Source: Nocardioides sp. NBC_00368 (GTDB taxonomy: Bacteria; Actinomycetota; Actinomycetes; Propionibacteriales; Nocardioidaceae). Taken from it: a stretch of DNA of 64,000 nt. The notes under the pieces are model-generated. The model made no database searches. It worked only from the letters and a program-made list of their open reading frames with translations, and was not told the origin of the DNA. How positions within the stretch are numbered: the first letter of the stretch is position 1; every line of letters begins with the position of its first letter. This document shows, in pieces, positions 33,593 to 45,407 of this stretch. The DNA lies in assembly GCF_036090055.1 (NCBI RefSeq), contig NZ_CP107970.1, positions 1,552,501 through 1,616,500 of the forward strand, written 5' to 3'. The position numbers and the translations under genes are program-made.

Positions 33593-34345
33593 GTGCTGCC
33601 AGCTGAGGCCGAGCGGCTGCTGACCGTCGACCTGGTCGAGTGGCTGGCCGACCTGGTCGATCCGTCGCTGCTTCGTCGGGAGTCGACGAAGGCGCAGCTG
33701 CAGGGACTGCGCAGCGCGGTCGTCCACCGGGTCGGTATCAACGAGGCCGCCGCGCTGCTGCACTTCCGCGACGGGCTCGAGCACAATCCGCTGCCTCTGC
33801 GCGACCAGGACGGGCTGCGGCTGGTCCTCGTCACCAGCCGCGGCGAGGATCTGGCCGTCGACGACGTCGAGTTCGCCGACTGGAGCCGCGACGACGACTG
33901 TCAACGGTGCCGCACCGCGCTGGAGAGCTGGGTGCCGCCGGCCTTCGACCGGTCCGCACGGATCACCTCCGTCGGCGCTCTCCACATCGCCTACGACCAT
34001 GCCGACCGCGCCGGCATGGAGCCTCAGCAGCTCCTGGCGCGGCTCCGGCCGGCCGTCGCAGAGGCGAACGCGTCGCTCGGCTCCTGGGACGCCTCCACCG
34101 TCGGCGTCTACTGGTATCCCGCCACCGAGACCTGGGCGTACGTCATCCCGCTCGCTCTGGATCCCGACCGCGACCCGGTGGCGGGCGTGCTCACCCGCCA
34201 CCCGGACGGCTACCACCTCGTCACGATCCTGACGCGGCGTACGGCCTTCTGGAACGTCGCCAGTGTCGGCCGCGTTCCCCCGTCCTGGCTCGACGGCTCC
34301 CCTCCCGACAGCTCCCCGATCGCCGGCCCGCCGACCGCGCTGTGA
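33593..34345 (+). CDS. Hypothetical protein, N-terminus probably frameshifted
   Basis: I do not recognise the family: about 250 residues, soluble, with a Cys pair (DDDCQRCRTALESW) and YWYPATETWAYVIPLAL. GTG 33593 is the only start in this frame near the 5' end and has no ribosome binding site. An ATG at 33571 with TACCGT seven bases before it (33558-33563) is in another frame and meets a stop after 11 codons. Removing one C from the C5 run at 33588-33592 joins them to MRSELLPVLPAEAERLL, so a one-base insertion or sequencing error is likely. Confidence 0.6.
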   Translation: MLPAEAERLLTVDLVEWLADLVDPSLLRRESTKAQLQGLRSAVVHRVGINEAAALLHFRDGLEHNPLPLRDQDGLRLVLVTSRGEDLAVDDVEFADWSRDDDCQRCRTALESWVPPAFDRSARITSVGALHIAYDHADRAGMEPQQLLARLRPAVAEANASLGSWDASTVGVYWYPATETWAYVIPLALDPDRDPVAGVLTRHPDGYHLVTILTRRTAFWNVASVGRVPPSWLDGSPPDSSPIAGPPTAL

Positions 34346-34379
34346 CGGGGACCCGATCGAAGGGTGCGCTTCACCGGCG

Positions 34380-34541
34380 CGAACGAATTTTCATTCGTCC
34401 CACAGGAGTGAATGAAAATTCATTCGCGCATCTAGGCCGGGTGAAAATTCGTTCACCCGCTGGGTCGAATGAAAATTCGTTCACCCGCTGCACCCGAACG
34501 AAAATTCATTCGACCACACGGATCGAATGAGTTTTCGTTCG
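34380..34541. repeat. Array of six AT-rich palindromes at a 28-29 base period
   Basis: Six copies of CGAAYGAAAATTCRTTCG or a close variant. The central 8-base GAAAATTC-type cores start at 34385, 34414, 34443, 34471, 34500 and 34529. Copies 2 to 5 carry GAAAATTC exactly; copy 1 has GAATTTTC and copy 6 GAGTTTTC. Spacers of about 11 bases are GC-rich (CCCGCTG twice). The array fills the gap between the convergent hypothetical gene and metH. Confidence 0.9.
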
Positions 34542-34551
34542 CCGCGGAGGA

Positions 34552-38265
<3,714 letters not shown>

Positions 38266-38454
38266 TCTTGTTTCCTCTCCCGGGCGGGCACGGTGGTGTG
38301 CACGGCTTTGCCTGAAACACGCTACGGCGTAGGTGTGCGGGCCATGCCATTTCATTCCGAATCCTGACACTGGCAGTCCACCAGGTGGGAATTCATAAGG
38401 TGTACGCAGGGTGAACGGCGGCGTCGGGCTGGTCCGCATGACTAGGGTGGAGAC

Positions 38455-39303
38455 GTGATCGAGATCGAAGAGACCCGCGACCTGGTCGATCCTGTGGTGA
38501 TCGCCGCGTTCGAGGGATGGAACGACGCGGCCGATGCCGCCTCCGGCACGGTTGACCATCTGATGGATGTCTGGCACGCGCGGGTCGTGGCCGAGATCGA
38601 TCCCGAGGACTTCTACGACTACCAGGTCAACCGGCCGGTGACCGGCACCGACGAGAACGGGTTCCGCGCGATCACCTGGCCCACCACCCAGGTCGCCGTC
38701 TGCTCCCCGCCCGACCTGGATCGCGACATCATCCTGGTGCGCGGCATCGAGCCCAACATGCGCTGGAAGCAGTTCGTCAGCGAGATCCTGGAGTGCGTCG
38801 ACGACCTCGGCGGCCAGCTCGTGGTGACCCTGGGGGCGCTGCTCGCCGACGCGCCGCACACCCGCCCGATCCCCGTCTCCGGCACCGCCACGGAGCCCGA
38901 CCTCGTCGACCGGCTCAAGCTCGACTCACCGTCCTACGAGGGACCGACCGGCATCGTCGGCGTCATCCAGGAGGCGTGCGTCCAGAGCGACATCCCGGCG
39001 GTCTCCTACTGGGCCGCGGTCCCCCACTACGTCGCCGCTCCACCCTGCCCCAAGGCCACCCTCGCGATCATCAACAAGCTCGAGGACCTGCTGCAGTGCT
39101 CCATCCCCCTCGGCGACCTTCCCGAGGACTCCCGAGCCTGGGAGCGCGGCGTCAACGACCTCGCCGAGGAGGACGAGGACGTCTCCGACTACGTACGCTC
39201 CCTCGAGGAGGCCCGCGACACCGCCGACCTCCCCGAGGCCTCCGGTGACGCGATCGCCCGGGAGTTCGAGCGCTACCTCAAGCGCCGCACCGACGACTCG
39301 TAG
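38455..39303 (+). CDS. PAC2-family protein
   Basis: A 282-residue member of the PAC2 (proteasome assembly chaperone 2) family widely conserved in actinobacteria. Recognisable parts are PVVIAAFEGWNDAADAASG, ATEPDLVDRLKLDSPSYEGPTGIVGV and YWAAVPHYVAAPPCPKATLAII. The role in bacteria is not settled. TAGGGT (38443-38448) lies six bases before the GTG, suggesting a leaderless mRNA. Divergent from metH. Confidence 0.93.
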   Translation: MIEIEETRDLVDPVVIAAFEGWNDAADAASGTVDHLMDVWHARVVAEIDPEDFYDYQVNRPVTGTDENGFRAITWPTTQVAVCSPPDLDRDIILVRGIEPNMRWKQFVSEILECVDDLGGQLVVTLGALLADAPHTRPIPVSGTATEPDLVDRLKLDSPSYEGPTGIVGVIQEACVQSDIPAVSYWAAVPHYVAAPPCPKATLAIINKLEDLLQCSIPLGDLPEDSRAWERGVNDLAEEDEDVSDYVRSLEEARDTADLPEASGDAIAREFERYLKRRTDDS

Positions 39304-39309
39304 AACCGG

Positions 39310-39378
39310 GCGCAGGGATACCCGGTTAACCGGGTATCCCTGCGCTTCTCAGGCAATGCAACACCCGAGAAGCGCAGG
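39310..39378. repeat. Perfect 36-base palindrome plus 12-base inverted repeat
   Basis: 39310-39345 is a perfect palindrome centred on GTTAAC (half-site GCGCAGGGATACCCGGTT). Its right end is shared with a second stem: CCTGCGCTTCTC (39339-39350) pairs with GAGAAGCGCAGG (39367-39378). A third, competing pairing is CTCAGGC (39348-39354) with GCCTGAG (39383-39389). It lies between the convergent PAC2 and mshC genes. Confidence 0.9.
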
Positions 39379-39422
39379 AAAAGCCTGAGCGGTGTGACGC
39401 ATGTGGCCCCTGAGGCCCGCAG

Positions 39423-40655
39423 TCAGAGCTTGATGCCCAGCGCCGCGTCGACGAGCTTGGCGATGGTCTCCCCGGCGAGGGCGTCGGAGGTCTCGGCGAG
39501 ACCGCCCTCGCCGAGCGTCGCGGCTACCCAGGCGTCGACGGCCTGGACCGCACGCGGCGCGTCGAGATCGTCGGCCAGGGCGCCCAGGACGGTCTCGACT
39601 ACCGGGGCGGCGGGGGCGCCGCGGCCGAGCGCGACGGCCTTGCGCCACTCGGCGATCTTGTCGACGGCGTCGAAGAGCTTGGCGTCGGTCCACTCCCAGT
39701 CGTCGCGGTAGTGGTGGCCCAGGAGCACCAGCCGGATCGCCATCGGGTCGATCTCGGAGTTGCGCAGGGCCGAGACGAAGACCAGGTTGCCGCGCGACTT
39801 GGACATCTTGTGGCCGTCGTAGGCCACCATCCCGCCGTGGGTGTAGATCTCGGCGAAGTCCTTGCCCGCGGAGCGGGCGTGGGAGCCGGACATCTCGTGG
39901 TGCGGGAAGATCAGGTCGGAGCCGCCCGCCTGGACGGTGAACCCGGCGCCGAGGTGCTCCAGCGCGATCGCGGTGCACTCGACGTGCCAGCCAGGACGAC
40001 CCGGGCCGTAGGGCGAGGGCCAGGACGGCTCACCGGGGCGCTCGGCGCGCCACAGCAGCGGGTCGAGCGGGTCCTTCTTGCCGGGCCGCTCGGGGTCGCC
40101 GCCGCGCTCGCCGAAGAGCTCGAGCATCTCCTCACGAGACATCCGCGACTCCTCGCCGAAGGCGTCGTCGACGGCCACCGAGGCGTAGACGTCCTCGTCG
40201 ACCTTGTAGATCGCGCCGGCCTCCTCGAGCTCGCCGATCAGCGAGAGCACCAGCGGGATCGACTCGACGGCACCGATGTAGTGCTGCGGCGGAACGACCC
40301 GCAGCGCCTCCATGTCCTGGCGGAAGAGCTCGGTCTCGCGCTCGGCGAGCGCCTCCCACGCGATCCCGACCTTGTCGGCGCGCTCGAGCAGCGGGTCGTC
40401 GACATCGGTGACGTTCTGGGTGTAGCCGACCTCGTAGCCGGCGTTGAGCCACGCCCGGTGGAGCAGGTCGAAGGCGACGTAGGTGTTGGCGTGGCCGATG
40501 TGGGTCGCGTCGTAGGGCGTGATGCCACACACGTACAGCGAACGGCGGCCCTGACCCTTCGTCGGGACGACGGCGTCCCGCTGATGGTCATAGACCTGCA
40601 CCTCGGGCCCTGTGACGGACAGTTCTGGGACTTCGGGTGCAGACCATGCGCGCAT
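39423..40655 (-). CDS. mshC: L-cysteine:1D-myo-inositol 2-amino-2-deoxy-glucopyranoside ligase
   Basis: A 410-residue enzyme of mycothiol synthesis that joins cysteine to GlcN-inositol with ATP. It is a cysteinyl-tRNA synthetase relative: CGITPYDATHIGHA carries the zinc Cys and HIGH motif, WHVECTAIA and GGSDLIFPHHE bind zinc and adenylate, and KMSKS is present. TAGGCT (plus 40662-40667) lies six bases before the ATG. Its presence identifies an actinobacterium that makes mycothiol. Confidence 0.96.
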   Translation of the reverse strand: MRAWSAPEVPELSVTGPEVQVYDHQRDAVVPTKGQGRRSLYVCGITPYDATHIGHANTYVAFDLLHRAWLNAGYEVGYTQNVTDVDDPLLERADKVGIAWEALAERETELFRQDMEALRVVPPQHYIGAVESIPLVLSLIGELEEAGAIYKVDEDVYASVAVDDAFGEESRMSREEMLELFGERGGDPERPGKKDPLDPLLWRAERPGEPSWPSPYGPGRPGWHVECTAIALEHLGAGFTVQAGGSDLIFPHHEMSGSHARSAGKDFAEIYTHGGMVAYDGHKMSKSRGNLVFVSALRNSEIDPMAIRLVLLGHHYRDDWEWTDAKLFDAVDKIAEWRKAVALGRGAPAAPVVETVLGALADDLDAPRAVQAVDAWVAATLGEGGLAETSDALAGETIAKLVDAALGIKL

Positions 40656-40687
40656 GGGTGCAGCCTACTTGGCGAGGCCCACGTGTC

Positions 40688-41473
40688 TCAGAAGGGCGGC
40701 CACGGGATGACATGTCGGTCGTATCCCGGCCGTGGGAAGGCCCCTTCGGCGAGCAGCCCCTCGCAGCGGTGACCGAGCGCCTCGATCTCCCGACCCGTGA
40801 GGTACGCAGCCAGCGACCGCCCCAACGCACCGGAGAGCCCGGCATGGACCGTCCGGATACCGGCGAGCTCCTCCTCGGAGAAGCCCAGCCCGTGCCATCC
40901 CCACAGGATGGTGCGCAGCTTCGGCTCGTCGTGGAAGGTCAGCCCGTGGTCGCAGCCGTAGCGGCGCCCACCGGCGAGCGGCAGGACGTGACCGCCCTTG
41001 CGGTCGGCATTGTTGGTGATCGCGTCGAAGACGGCCATCCGCCGCAGCTCGGGCGTGTCCTCGTGGACCAGGGTCACCACCCGGTCGTGCTCGTCGAAGC
41101 CGTCGAAGACCTTCAGGTAGCCGGGCGGCACCTCGCCCTCGGGCACGATCGTGACGGGCTCGATGCTGTCGTCGGTGTCGATCCAGCGCTGGATCATCCC
41201 GGGACCGTGCGGCCCGTCGCCGAGCCAGGTCTCGGGGACCACCGACCAGCCCAGCGCCTCGGAGACGAGGTAGGAGGCGACCTCGCGATGCGCGAGCTGA
41301 CCGTCGGGGAAGTCCCACAGCGGCCGCTCCCCCGCGATCGGCTTGTAGACCACCTCGGACTCGCCGAGCGTGGCCAGGAAGGTCGCGTTGGATGCCGTCG
41401 TCAGCCGACCGACGAGCTCCATGGCCCCGCCGCTCCGCGGGGCGCTGTGCTCGATCTCCGGCGCCGGCTCCAC
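40688..41473 (-). CDS. SCO1664-family protein (PI kinase-like)
   Basis: A protein of about 261 residues conserved in actinobacteria beside DUF3090 and mshC. It has a distant phosphatidylinositol-kinase-like pattern (ESEVVYKPIAGERPLWDFP, FDAITNNADRKGGHVL, CDHGLTFHDEPKLRTILWGW) in which NNADRKGGH and DHGLTF resemble catalytic and metal-binding loops. The start is unclear: GTG 41473 begins just after the DUF3090 stop, while GTG 41491 would overlap it. The family function is unknown. Confidence 0.82.
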   Translation of the reverse strand: MEPAPEIEHSAPRSGGAMELVGRLTTASNATFLATLGESEVVYKPIAGERPLWDFPDGQLAHREVASYLVSEALGWSVVPETWLGDGPHGPGMIQRWIDTDDSIEPVTIVPEGEVPPGYLKVFDGFDEHDRVVTLVHEDTPELRRMAVFDAITNNADRKGGHVLPLAGGRRYGCDHGLTFHDEPKLRTILWGWHGLGFSEEELAGIRTVHAGLSGALGRSLAAYLTGREIEALGHRCEGLLAEGAFPRPGYDRHVIPWPPF

Positions 41474-41477
41474 AGGA

Positions 41478-42083
41478 TCAGACCGGGTCACGCCGCTTGA
41501 ACCCGTTCGCCCGGACACACAGGTGCCCCTCGGGGTCGATCGGGTTGCCGCAGAACGGGCAGTTGGGACGCCCGGCGCCCAGCACCGCCTCGGCCCGCTT
41601 CACGAAGGCGCGGGCGTTGCGCGGAGCGATCCGGACCAGGAGCACCTCGTCGGGCTCCGGCTCGTCCAGCTCGATGGCGGCCACGGCGTCCTCGTCGACC
41701 AGCGCGCCGGACTCGTCGACCTCGGCGATGATCTCGGTCTCGTTGATCGGGAAGACCTCGAGGACCACCTTGTCCTCGTCGGGGTCCCAGGCCAGGGTCA
41801 TCGTGCCGGCGCGGAACTCCTCCTCGATCGGCTGCTCCAGCGGGCCGTTGTCGTCGAGATCGAAGGGCGCCACCGCCGGCACCACCGCAGGGGCCGACTT
41901 CATCACCTCGTCGAGGAGCTCGTCGAGACGCTCGGCGAGCACGGTGACCTGCTGCTTCTCCAGGGCCACCGAGACGACCCGAGCTCCCTCACGCGCCTGG
42001 AGGAAGAACGTACGCGCTCCCGGCTCGCCGACGGTGCCGACGACGAATCGTTCGGGCGGGTCGAAGGCGTGCATCACAGGCAT
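41478..42083 (-). CDS. DUF3090-family protein
   Basis: A 201-residue conserved actinobacterial protein (HAFDPPERFVVGTVGEPGARTFFLQAREG) ending in a zinc-ribbon-like CPFCGNPIDPEGHLC. ATG 42083 is chosen because TAAGGT (plus 42090-42095) lies six bases before it, so translation is probably leaderless. The box overlaps the stop codon of the phosphatase gene. Function unknown; it is constantly linked to SCO1664- and MSMEG_4193-type genes. Confidence 0.9.
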   Translation of the reverse strand: MPVMHAFDPPERFVVGTVGEPGARTFFLQAREGARVVSVALEKQQVTVLAERLDELLDEVMKSAPAVVPAVAPFDLDDNGPLEQPIEEEFRAGTMTLAWDPDEDKVVLEVFPINETEIIAEVDESGALVDEDAVAAIELDEPEPDEVLLVRIAPRNARAFVKRAEAVLGAGRPNCPFCGNPIDPEGHLCVRANGFKRRDPV

Positions 42084-42092
42084 GCACAAACC

Positions 42093-42833
42093 TTATCCAG
42101 CAGAGTCCAAACCGTCGCCGGGACCCGCGCCACCGCCCACGACGGCGTCGTCGTTGCGGCGACGCGACGGCTTGCGTCCCTTCTTGGCCGCGGGCTTCGG
42201 CGCCAGCCAGGACAGGTCGCCGGCATGGGTGTTCGTGGCCAGGACCGAGGGGCGCCCCTCGCCGTAGCGGACCACGGAGATCGAGGCCGGGTCGACGTGC
42301 AGCCGCTGGAAGAGGTCAAGGTGCATGCCGAGCGCGTCGGCCAGGATGGACTTGATCAGGTCGCCGTGGCTCACGCACAGCCAGACCGCCGAGTCGCCGT
42401 GGGCTGCGGTGACGGCGGCGTCGTGGCGGCGTACGGCCTCGACTCCCCGGGCCTGCATCGCGGGCATCGACTCGCCCCCGGGGAAGGTGACCGCCGAGGG
42501 CTGGGTCTGCACGGTCTTCCACAGCTTGCGGCGCGCCAGCGTGGTGATCTTCTCCCCCTGCCACTCGCCGTAGTCGCACTCGGAGACGCCGTCCTCGACG
42601 ACGACGGCGGGCTGCTCGGCACGCCCCTCCAGGATCACCGAAAGCGTCTGCTGGCAGCGCTCCATCGGGCTGGTGACCGCCAGCGCCAGCGGGACCGGCG
42701 CGATCCGCTCGGCCGCCTTGGCGGCCTGCTCCAGGCCGCGCTCGTCCAGTCTCACGCCGGGGAGCCGTCCGGCCAGGGTGCCGGATGCGTTCGCCGTCGT
42801 ACGGCCGTGTCTCACCAGGATCATCGTCGCCAC
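42093..42833 (-). CDS. MSMEG_4193-type histidine phosphatase
   Basis: A 246-residue histidine phosphatase (phosphoglycerate mutase-like). The RHG motif is in ILVRHGRTTAN, the second catalytic His in LCVSHGDLIKSIL, and Glu in the DYGEWQG segment. The last 40 residues are basic and low-complexity (PKPAAKKGRKPSRRR). TAGGGT (plus 42842-42847) lies eight bases before the GTG. Upstream of DUF3090 and SCO1664 genes, as in other actinobacteria. Substrate unknown. Confidence 0.9.
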   Translation of the reverse strand: MATMILVRHGRTTANASGTLAGRLPGVRLDERGLEQAAKAAERIAPVPLALAVTSPMERCQQTLSVILEGRAEQPAVVVEDGVSECDYGEWQGEKITTLARRKLWKTVQTQPSAVTFPGGESMPAMQARGVEAVRRHDAAVTAAHGDSAVWLCVSHGDLIKSILADALGMHLDLFQRLHVDPASISVVRYGEGRPSVLATNTHAGDLSWLAPKPAAKKGRKPSRRRNDDAVVGGGAGPGDGLDSAG

Positions 42834-42902
42834 GGTTGGCGACCCTATCCATCCCGGTGAAGCCGGCCCACAACGCCGGGCGGCATGCCTTAACCTGACA
42901 AC

Positions 42903-43883
42903 GTGATCGTCGACAGCGCTCTCTACCGCGCCGGTGAGCGTGACAGGACCGACTGTGCACCCCACGACTACGCCACGCTGCGCAGCGGGGTGAAGGACGA
43001 CGGCGACTTCGTGTGGCTCGGGCTCTACCAGCCCAGCCAGTACGAGCTCGACGAGGTCGCCGAGGCCTTCGGCCTGCATCCGCTCGCCGTGGAGGACGCC
43101 CTCACGGCCCACCAGCGACCCAAGCTGGAGCGCTACGAGGGCGGGATGTTCCTGGTCGTCAAGACGCTCTGGTACGTCGACGCCGAGGACGCCGTCGAGA
43201 CCGGCGAGGTCGCGTTCTTCATCGGCACCGACTACGTGATCACGGTCCGCCACGGTCGCGGCTCCCGGCTCGCGCCGGCCCGTGAGCTGCTGGAGACCAA
43301 CGACGAGCAGCTCCTCACCGAGGGCTCCTACTCCGCGGTCTACGCGGTCGTGGACTACATCGTCGACGCCTACGTCGACGTCGCCAACGAGCTCACCAAG
43401 GACGTCGACGAGGTCGAGACCTCCGTCTTCTCCGACGAGCGCACCCACGACTCGGCCCGGATCTATCGCCTGCGTCGCGAGCTCGCAGAGGTACGCCGCG
43501 CGGTGATGCCGCTGCGGGAGCCCGTGCGCCGCTTCGCGAACGGCGAAGGCGGGATCGACCCCGACCTGCGTCCCTACTTCCGCGACATCCTCGACCATCT
43601 CGCCTCCATCGTGGAGGCGATCGAGAACCTCGAGACGCTGCTCTCCTCGGCCTTCGAGGCCCATCTGGCGCAGCTCTCGCTGCAGCAGAACGAGGACATG
43701 CGCAAGATCTCGGCCGGCGCCGCCCTGGTCGTGGTCCCGACGCTCATCGCCGGGATCTACGGGATGAACTTCACCCACATGCCCGAGCTGTCGTGGACCT
43801 TCGGCTACCCGTTCGCGCTGCTGCTCATGGTCGCCGTGGTGGCCGGACTGTGGATCTTCTTCCGCAAGTCGGGCTGGTTCTGA
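42903..43883 (+). CDS. corA: CorA-family magnesium/cobalt transporter
   Basis: A 326-residue pentameric ion channel. A long cytoplasmic domain is followed by two C-terminal helices with the selectivity motif GMN in AGIYGMNFTHMPEL. TAACCT (42891-42896) lies six bases before the GTG, so the mRNA is probably leaderless. Divergent from the histidine phosphatase gene. Confidence 0.95.
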   Translation: MIVDSALYRAGERDRTDCAPHDYATLRSGVKDDGDFVWLGLYQPSQYELDEVAEAFGLHPLAVEDALTAHQRPKLERYEGGMFLVVKTLWYVDAEDAVETGEVAFFIGTDYVITVRHGRGSRLAPARELLETNDEQLLTEGSYSAVYAVVDYIVDAYVDVANELTKDVDEVETSVFSDERTHDSARIYRLRRELAEVRRAVMPLREPVRRFANGEGGIDPDLRPYFRDILDHLASIVEAIENLETLLSSAFEAHLAQLSLQQNEDMRKISAGAALVVVPTLIAGIYGMNFTHMPELSWTFGYPFALLLMVAVVAGLWIFFRKSGWF

Positions 43884-43890
43884 CCGGGTC

Positions 43891-44112
43891 TCACCCTCTG
43901 CGCCACCAGCTGCGTGGTTGCCGCTCGGCAGCCTCGCGTGCGCACTCGCGGAGCTCGTGAGCCACGGCCCGATACACGGTGGCCCACTGCTCCCCCGTGA
44001 GGCCGCCGACCTGCAGGTCGCTGGTCCGCGCGGTCGTGAAGACCAACGCGTCGTCGGCGTACTTCTCGGCTTTCGCCTCGAGCCACGCTACGTGGGACAG
44101 GGTGGTACGCAT
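43891..44112 (-). CDS. Small hypothetical protein
   Basis: A 73-residue protein I do not recognise, mostly helical with a Trp-Arg-rich end (ERQPRSWWRRG). ATG 44112 has AATACT seven bases before it (plus 44120-44125), and the longer open frame upstream has no other support. It ends eight bases from corA on the opposite strand. Confidence 0.6.
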   Translation of the reverse strand: MRTTLSHVAWLEAKAEKYADDALVFTTARTSDLQVGGLTGEQWATVYRAVAHELRECAREAAERQPRSWWRRG

Positions 44113-44195
44113 TGCGGCCAGTATTTCACGTTTGCGGACGCTGGCACCCCGAAACGCCGGACAGGTCACCTGTCGAGACCGGTGCGACCCACCAG

Positions 44196-45407
44196 CTAGT
44201 CGAGCTGCTTCACCGGACGGGCGTCGAGATGCTCCCGGTCGCACCACAGGGAGAGGTCGTCGGCGAACTCCGAGTCGGCCTCGCCGCCACCCCGGGCGTC
44301 GAGCTGCTCACCCTGGTACCACTCGGTGAGCATCGCAGCCTCGTCGTAGCCGGCCGGCATCCGTGGGCCCCGGTAGCGCACGGCGACGACCTCCTTCTCC
44401 CGCAGGGAGATCATCCAGGCCCAGCCGACGTCGTCTCCGCGCGCAGGCTGCCAGGCGAAGACCAGGGGGCCGCGCTTGCCCTTGGTGGTGACACAGTGCG
44501 CGCGCAGGCGGGGCGCCGAGCAGGGTTCCCGGGTCATCCAGGCAGGCGGCGACGGTGCGGCGAGGACGTCGATGTCGGCGTCCGGCACGTCCGTGAAGCC
44601 GGATGAGGAGCGCTGCAGCAGCCGCCCGCCGATGGCGTCGGCGCCGAACTCGCCCCGCAGTGGCGACCGGATGACGCCTCGGTAGTAGCCGTAGCCACCC
44701 CGGCCGCCGACGTAGGCCTGGGCGATCCCGTGGTCGGTGTTGCGGACCAGGTCGTACGCCCCGGGGTCGGGCTCGCCGCCCTCCCAGTCGTCGAGCTCCT
44801 CACCGAGCGCAAGGGTCGAGGAGGTCGCTCGGTAGCGGAGCCGGGGATCCTCGACGACGGCGACCAGCGTGTCGACGGCGATCGGCAGGTCGAGCTTGCG
44901 GGGGTCGCCGGTGACCGCCGGACCGGAGTAGCCGATCGAGGCGGTCTCGCCGCCCTCGCGCCGCAGCACGACCGCGACGCCGCCGGGATCCTCCTCGGGC
45001 TCCTCGTCGGTCCAGCGCAGCTGCAGCTCGGCGCTCTTCACGGCGGTCGGCAGCTCGACACAGTGCTGCCCGGCATCACCTCGGCATGCGTCGAGGTCCG
45101 CCGGCGGTCGCGCGGAGACCGCGACGCTGACCAGGTCGCCGTCGTACTCGCCGTCGGCGCCATAGCGCAGGTCGACCGAGACCTGCTCGGCAGGCGTCGA
45201 CTCGGAGGTGTAGGAAGCCGCCCGGCGGGAGGTGTCGGTCGGCAGGTGCTCGAGCGCGACCGCGGCGACGGCACGGTGGGTGATCCGGCCTGGACCGCCA
45301 GCCGTATCGCCGGTGTCGACGGCCTTGCTGGAACAGCCCGAGCCGAGCCCGACGAGCCCGGCCAGCAGGACGACGGCGTGAGACCGCGAGAGGCTGGACA
45401 TGCGCAT
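44196..45407 (-). CDS. Lipoprotein of unknown function
   Basis: A 403-residue secreted lipoprotein. The signal peptide ends in a lipobox-like LGSGC (SHAVVLLAGLVGLGSGC). The mature part has no domain I recognise; it contains Cys pairs (DACRGDAGQHC, EPCSAPRLRAHC) suggesting disulfides. ATG 45407 shares one base with the ilvA stop (TGATG), so it is translated with ilvA. The longer upstream frame overlapping ilvA is a shadow. Confidence 0.8.
   Translation of the reverse strand: MRMSSLSRSHAVVLLAGLVGLGSGCSSKAVDTGDTAGGPGRITHRAVAAVALEHLPTDTSRRAASYTSESTPAEQVSVDLRYGADGEYDGDLVSVAVSARPPADLDACRGDAGQHCVELPTAVKSAELQLRWTDEEPEEDPGGVAVVLRREGGETASIGYSGPAVTGDPRKLDLPIAVDTLVAVVEDPRLRYRATSSTLALGEELDDWEGGEPDPGAYDLVRNTDHGIAQAYVGGRGGYGYYRGVIRSPLRGEFGADAIGGRLLQRSSSGFTDVPDADIDVLAAPSPPAWMTREPCSAPRLRAHCVTTKGKRGPLVFAWQPARGDDVGWAWMISLREKEVVAVRYRGPRMPAGYDEAAMLTEWYQGEQLDARGGGEADSEFADDLSLWCDREHLDARPVKQLD

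Noticed and set aside
34380..34541. CRISPR array
   Set aside because: Repeats are palindromic throughout, spacers are only about 11 bases and partly repeat each other (CCCGCTG), and there are no cas genes nearby.
38266..38454. Cobalamin or SAM riboswitch upstream of metH
   Set aside because: The conserved B12 box and SAM aptamer cores are not present; only short stems such as CTACG-G-CGTAG are seen.
38266..38859. Long N-terminal extension of metH
   Set aside because: It runs antisense through the PAC2 gene, while GTG 38265 has a good ribosome binding site and begins the known domain order.
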